Below are positions 5,429 to 5,729 of a stretch of DNA of 5,729 bases, one piece after another. Numbering within the stretch: position 1 is the first letter of the stretch; each line of letters begins with the position of its first letter. Origin of the DNA: Anaerolineales bacterium (lineage in GTDB: Bacteria > Chloroflexota > Anaerolineae > Anaerolineales > VGOW01); NCBI GenBank assembly GCA_919901875.1, contig CAKKQG010000362.1, positions 1-5,729 on the forward strand, in the 5' to 3' direction. The translations under genes were made by a program, and so were the position numbers. The notes below the pieces were generated by a model. It worked only from the letters and a program-made list of their open reading frames with translations. It searched no databases and was not told the DNA's origin.

Positions 5429-5729
5429 ATGGAAAAAATTCGAGTCGGTTACATCGGCGCAGGTCGTCAATCCTCCTCCACCATTTATCCTTCTTTGCGC
5501 TACGCGCCGATTGAGTTAGTAGCCAGCTGTGCGCTCACCAAAGATCAAAAAGACGCGCAGCGAGTCGCGCGCGAGTATGGCGCGCGCGAACAACGCTACT
5601 ATCTTGGCTACGAAAAATTACTGGAAGCCGAACACAAAAATTTGGATGCCTGTATGGTGGTTGTGCAGCCGCCTGATTATCATCGCATCATCAAAGATGT
5701 GTTGAGCTTAGGGTTGCCGGTGTGGTGTG
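5429..5729 (+). CDS. Gfo/Idh/MocA-family oxidoreductase, N-terminal part
   Basis: An NAD(P)-dependent dehydrogenase that would oxidise or reduce a sugar, inositol or sugar acid. Only the first 100 residues are present; family members are usually 330-400 long. The N-terminus IRVGYIGAGRQSS (4-16) is the Rossmann dinucleotide-binding strand and glycine loop (G-x-x-G-x-G). Further family features are IELVASCAL, the FGV-like YYLGYEKLLE segment, and LDACMVVVQPPDYHRIIKDVLSLGLPVWC, which in the family is normally followed by the catalytic EKP motif just beyond the window end. A good ribosome site precedes the ATG. It follows the isomerase gene after 127 bp filled by a palindrome. Which substrate it uses cannot be told. 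Confidence 0.92.
   Translation, partial: MEKIRVGYIGAGRQSSSTIYPSLRYAPIELVASCALTKDQKDAQRVAREYGAREQRYYLGYEKLLEAEHKNLDACMVVVQPPDYHRIIKDVLSLGLPVWC

Noticed and set aside
5210..5470. Minus-strand 86-residue frame containing KPVLSKAEGRDRD
   Set aside because: It reads through the palindrome at 5305-5402 and overlaps two real genes on the opposite strand; typical of spurious frames in dispersed repeats.

Overview
This window looks like part of a carbohydrate uptake and catabolism locus from a bacterium, most likely a member of the Chloroflexota (Anaerolineae-like). That placement is an inference. It rests on a lipoprotein with a long Ala/Pro/Thr-rich linker after the lipobox, on moderate GC content, and on large imperfect palindromic repeats in the intergenic gaps, a style common in those genomes. 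No rRNA or other taxonomic marker is present.

Layout: a DeoR-family repressor lies on the minus strand at 1-686, with its 3' end cut by the window edge. A 138-bp divergent promoter region (687-824) separates it from a plus-strand gene series. In order, that series is: a family 1 extracellular sugar-binding lipoprotein (825-2474), two MalF/MalG-type ABC permeases (2603-3550 and 3550-4371, overlapping by one base), a sugar phosphate isomerase/epimerase of the xylose-isomerase-like TIM-barrel type (start chosen at 4492, end 5301), and the first 100 residues of a Gfo/Idh/MocA oxidoreductase (5429 to the window end).

How the genes fit together: the lipoprotein captures a sugar or sugar derivative outside the membrane and the two permeases form the channel. 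No ABC ATPase is in view, so it lies further downstream or is a shared MsmK/UgpC-type ATPase encoded elsewhere. The isomerase/epimerase and the NAD(P)-dependent oxidoreductase would process the imported compound, a pairing seen in inositol, keto-sugar and rare-sugar pathways. The substrate cannot be named from sequence. The DeoR regulator probably represses both divergent promoters and responds to a phosphorylated sugar intermediate.

The most notable non-coding structure is of two kinds. First, the divergent promoter region holds TTCG/TTCA direct repeats spaced at nearly whole helical turns (11, 21, 21 and 10 bp), plus an 8-bp inverted repeat bracketing the -35 box of the transport promoter. 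Second, every gene junction in the plus-strand series except the permease-permease overlap is filled by a different imperfect palindrome, in gaps of 128, 120 and 127 bp. One of these palindromes buries the only visible ribosome binding site of the first permease. Another sits just after what looks like an abandoned coupled start site. I see no evidence for a wholly new biological system; the coding content is a recognisable sugar ABC operon.
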